Shown in pieces: positions 6,414 to 8,642 of a stretch of DNA of 8,642 bases. The translations under genes were made by a program, and so were the position numbers. The notes beneath the pieces were generated by a model that searched no databases, was not told where the DNA came from, and worked only from the letters and a program-made list of their open reading frames with translations. The DNA comes from Gemmatimonadota bacterium. GTDB taxonomy: Bacteria; Latescibacterota; UBA2968; UBA8231. Location of the stretch: the NCBI GenBank assembly GCA_002712305.1, contig PATE01000011.1, forward strand, positions 1 through 8,642. Reading direction: 5' to 3'. Numbering within the stretch: position 1 is the stretch's first letter; each line of letters opens with the position of its first letter.

Positions 6414-7472
6414 ATGTCCACCGACGATCCCGTCGGCACAGCCGTCGTCGGATTCGGTTTTGCCGGCCGTTGCTTCCATTCCTATCTGGTCGGACTGGCT
6501 CCCGGTCTGAATTTACAGGGCGTCGTGTCCAGTCGCGCCGAGGCCCGCCAACAGATCACCGATCGACTGCAGACACGCGCCTACGAACACTTCGATGAGC
6601 TGCTGGCCGATACCCGTGTCGAACTGGTGGTGTTGGCCACGCCCAACGATCTCCATGCGCCGCAGGCGATCGCGGCTCTCGAGGCGGGCAAACACGTCGT
6701 CACCGACAAACCCATGTGTCTCGATCTTGCCCAGGCCGATGCCATGATCGATGCCGCCAACCAAGCGGGACGAGTGCTGAGTGTCTTTCAAAATCGGCGA
6801 TGGGATTCGGACTATCTGACCGTCAAACGTCTGCTCCAGGAGCAGACGCTGGGCAAATTGGTCTACGCCCAACTGGCCTGGGGTCAGTTCGGGGCACCTG
6901 GTTCCTGGCGGGGCGAGGCCGAGCGTGGGGGCGGAAAGTTCGTCGATCTGGGTGCTCACATGATCGACCAGGCTCTGCAACTGGCCTCCTCTCCACTACA
7001 GCGCGTTTATGCGCGCTTTTCAGATGCGGGCTTGCCGAATGATGTGGAAGATCACGCCCACTGCATCCTCAGCTTCGCCGATGGGTCGGATGTCCACATC
7101 GTCACGTCCTCTCTGGCTCGTCTGCAGATGCCGCGTTGGTATGTGCTGGGAACCGAGGGGGCGCTGGAGAAACATGGTGTCGATCCGCAGGAGCGCTTCA
7201 TGATCGCGGGAAACATCGATGCCGCCACAGAGGATGAGTCACTCTGGCCACGTGTCAGTCGCGCTGTCGCCGGCCAGACGACGCAGATGGTCGTACAACC
7301 CGTTGCCGGACGTTGGCGGTCGTACTACGAGAATGTGGGAGCCGCGATTCGTGGACGAGCAGAGTTAGCGGTTACGGCGCAGAGCGTGAGACAGGTCATG
7401 GCAGTGCTCGACGCGTCACGCACGTCTGTGCGGACGGGTCAGTCGGTCGAAATGGCACAGACGGACGACTAG
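6414..7472 (+). CDS. Gfo/Idh/MocA-family NAD(P)-dependent oxidoreductase
   Basis: A cytoplasmic dehydrogenase of 352 residues, normal for the family. The N-terminal Rossmann fold starts at about residue 8 with TAVVGFGFAGRCFHSY, containing the dinucleotide-binding GxGxxG (13-18). The LVVLATPNDLHAPQAIAALEAGKHVVTDKP stretch (71-100) carries the family motif, with DKP in place of the usual EKP. The C-terminal domain includes QNRRWDSDYLTVKRLL (126-141) and GGKFVDLGAHMIDQ (173-186), where His182 is the expected catalytic or substrate-contact histidine. The GFGFAGRxFH variant resembles E. coli YdgJ-type members. The substrate, probably a sugar or inositol derivative, is not determinable. I chose ATG 6414 because GAAAG lies 7 bases upstream and the fold begins soon after; ATG 6393 would add seven residues. 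The RNA methyltransferase gene follows after 2 bases. Confidence 0.93.
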   Translation: MSTDDPVGTAVVGFGFAGRCFHSYLVGLAPGLNLQGVVSSRAEARQQITDRLQTRAYEHFDELLADTRVELVVLATPNDLHAPQAIAALEAGKHVVTDKPMCLDLAQADAMIDAANQAGRVLSVFQNRRWDSDYLTVKRLLQEQTLGKLVYAQLAWGQFGAPGSWRGEAERGGGKFVDLGAHMIDQALQLASSPLQRVYARFSDAGLPNDVEDHAHCILSFADGSDVHIVTSSLARLQMPRWYVLGTEGALEKHGVDPQERFMIAGNIDAATEDESLWPRVSRAVAGQTTQMVVQPVAGRWRSYYENVGAAIRGRAELAVTAQSVRQVMAVLDASRTSVRTGQSVEMAQTDD

Positions 7473-7474
7473 AG

Positions 7475-8074
7475 GTGGCTCGACGGCAGATCAGTGGCCA
7501 GGAGGAAACCGGCTTCGAGGTTCGCAGTCAGGATCTTGAGGTTCCGCTGGAGCAATACCGACAGTGGCCGAAGTTTCCGCTGTGGCTGGTGCTGGATAAT
7601 CTGCGCAGCGCCTTCAACGTGGGCGGGTTCTACCGACTTGCCGACATCGCCCGACTGGCAGGTCTCACGACCTGTGGCTACACAGCTCATCCGCCACACC
7701 CCCGGCTCGACAAGACCGCCCTGGGCACGCTCGATTTCGTCGACGACACCCACACGGAGACGACGCTGGAAGCAGTTTCAGATTTTCAGTCCCGTGGGAT
7801 TTCGGTATGGGCCGTAGAGACCACATCGGAATCTCGCCCTTATACGGAGGTCACCTATCCGCAGCCTCTGGCTCTCGTGTTTGGCAACGAAGCGCTCGGT
7901 GTGGATCGCGACGTCCTGGAGGCGTGCGACGGAATGATCGAGATCCCCGTGTTTGGCTACAAGAACTCGCTTAACGTGGCCAGCGCAGCAGCGGTAGTTG
8001 TGTTCGAGATCCTGCGCAAATGGAACTACGACCCGGGGGATCGCGTGGGACCAGAGGACGGCGAAGGAAGCTGA
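7475..8074 (+). CDS. SpoU/TrmH-family RNA 2'-O-methyltransferase (TrmH-like)
   Basis: A SPOUT-class enzyme of 199 residues predicted to transfer methyl from S-adenosylmethionine to a ribose 2'-OH in tRNA or rRNA. The three SpoU motifs are present in order: DNLRSAFNVGGFYRLAD (41-57), ALVFGNEALGVDRDVLEACD (133-152) and IPVFGYKNSLNVASAAAVV (157-175). The last two form the knotted cofactor pocket, and Asn42-Arg44 in motif 1 is the expected catalytic region. CGYTAHPPHPRLDKTALG (67-84) is typical of a short TrmH-like subgroup. The RNA target cannot be assigned. The start is uncertain: GTG 7475 lies 2 bases after the oxidoreductase stop and would rely on coupled translation. An excellent AGGAGGAAA at 7500-7508 has no ATG, GTG or TTG in frame after it. 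The last 49 bases overlap the opposite-strand TPR gene. Confidence 0.9.
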   Translation: MARRQISGQEETGFEVRSQDLEVPLEQYRQWPKFPLWLVLDNLRSAFNVGGFYRLADIARLAGLTTCGYTAHPPHPRLDKTALGTLDFVDDTHTETTLEAVSDFQSRGISVWAVETTSESRPYTEVTYPQPLALVFGNEALGVDRDVLEACDGMIEIPVFGYKNSLNVASAAAVVVFEILRKWNYDPGDRVGPEDGEGS

Positions 8075-8642
8075 GGACCGGCGCGACCCGACCGTCCACG
8101 CTCGAAGGGATCCAGTCGATAGCGACGCGCCAGGGTGTGAGATTTGCCCTGGGCGGGCAGACGAAGCACGCGATCGTATCGCTCCATAGCCTCACTCCGG
8201 TGTCCCGCCATGTCCAGCACCATACCCCAATAGAGGTTGGCCAGCGATGTGTAGCCCCGCGCCGCTTGCGTCTCCAGATCTTCGCCCAGGCTCACCGACA
8301 GCACCTCCACCTGGGTCATGGAATCGATGACCATCGCATCGTCGCGGCGCCGGTAGGCATCTTTGCCGATGTAGAAGAGCGCTTCAATCAGACCGCGGGT
8401 GTGGTAGCCTGGCGCTGCACGTCGGCTTCGCTCGACCACTTGCTCATACTGGGCGACCCCTTCCCCCCAGCGACCGATGGTGACGAGGGTTCGGGCACGG
8501 TATCGGTGGAACAACGCGTTGTCCGGATACTGGTTGTGAAGATCTTCCAGATACGGGAGAGCCCGAAGGTGATCGTCTTCGAAGACCCGGTGGATCTGGG
8601 CCAGGAAATACCGTGCTTCGGCCCTGGCGTAGCGCCCGCCTT
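8026..8642 (-). CDS. TPR-repeat protein, C-terminal part (5' end outside the window)
   Basis: The frame is open from the TAG at 8026-8028 to the right edge, so about 204 C-terminal residues are visible and the start lies beyond 8642. The visible part is helical with TPR-like units: YARAEARYFLAQIHRVFED, LRALPYLEDLHNQYPDNALF, YRARTLVTIGRWGEGVAQYEQVVER, LIEALFYIGKDAYRRRDD and LANLYWGMVLDMAGHRSEAMERYDRVL. The conserved repeat pattern ends near LDPFERGR. The last 25 residues or so are Pro/Ser/Gly-rich and lie where the gene overlaps the methyltransferase, so that tail may have grown by loss of an earlier stop. TPRs mediate protein-protein contacts; nothing shows the partner or cell location. There is no catalytic domain in the visible part. 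Confidence 0.85.
   Translation of the reverse strand, partial: GGRYARAEARYFLAQIHRVFEDDHLRALPYLEDLHNQYPDNALFHRYRARTLVTIGRWGEGVAQYEQVVERSRRAAPGYHTRGLIEALFYIGKDAYRRRDDAMVIDSMTQVEVLSVSLGEDLETQAARGYTSLANLYWGMVLDMAGHRSEAMERYDRVLRLPAQGKSHTLARRYRLDPFERGRSGRAGPQLPSPSSGPTRSPGS

Noticed and set aside
7313-7474. Upstream extension of the RNA methyltransferase frame to 7313
   Set aside because: The extra 54 residues overlap the conserved end of the oxidoreductase gene and do not look like part of a SpoU-type protein.
1-8642. CRISPR arrays, transposases, tRNA or rRNA genes, attachment sites, riboswitches
   Set aside because: I saw no regularly spaced direct repeats, transposase motifs, cloverleaf pattern or known riboswitch core. 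This was a reading by eye, so weak cases could be missed.

Overview
The window looks like chromosomal DNA of a Gram-negative bacterium of moderately high G+C (clearly above 50% by eye). It encodes two lipobox-bearing lipoproteins, an outer-membrane barrel ending in Phe, and the DXP-independent (PdxS/PdxT) route to vitamin B6. That mix, plus a sialidase-fold protein beside a Gfo/Idh/MocA oxidoreductase, fits an uncultured environmental lineage (for example FCB/PVC-type phyla) better than an enterobacterium. This placement is inference. I see no mobile element, CRISPR array, tRNA or rRNA.

Layout. (1) 1-1734, + strand: a promoter-like region carrying an inverted repeat, then pdxS and pdxT, the lyase and glutaminase of pyridoxal 5'-phosphate synthase. 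The two are separated by 130 bases holding two hairpins, the second shaped like an intrinsic terminator. (2) 1731-6248, - strand: five genes in one direction with gaps of 0-38 bases or short overlaps. In transcription order they are a sialidase/BNR-like protein broken by a frameshift, a large TPR-like lipoprotein of the COG3014 type, a secreted protein of unknown function, an LpoB-like lipoprotein (activator of peptidoglycan synthase in the known family members), and a small outer-membrane beta-barrel. (3) 6414-8074, + strand: a Gfo/Idh/MocA oxidoreductase followed 2 bases later by a SpoU/TrmH-family RNA methyltransferase. (4) 8026-8642, - strand: the 3' part of a TPR protein that runs off the window and overlaps the methyltransferase gene tail to tail by 49 bases.

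How they may work together: PdxT releases ammonia from glutamine and PdxS uses it to build PLP. The four envelope genes form a plausible cell-wall/outer-membrane module: two lipoproteins, one exported protein and one barrel, with LpoB and the barrel joined by an ATGA start/stop overlap. The sialidase-like gene and the oxidoreductase are divergent and may both serve carbohydrate use. The most interesting item is the envelope module, because the 281-residue protein and the barrel are unassigned partners of LpoB and COG3014. Gene packing is very tight: no stretch over 300 bases lacks a gene, and both convergent gene pairs overlap at their 3' ends.
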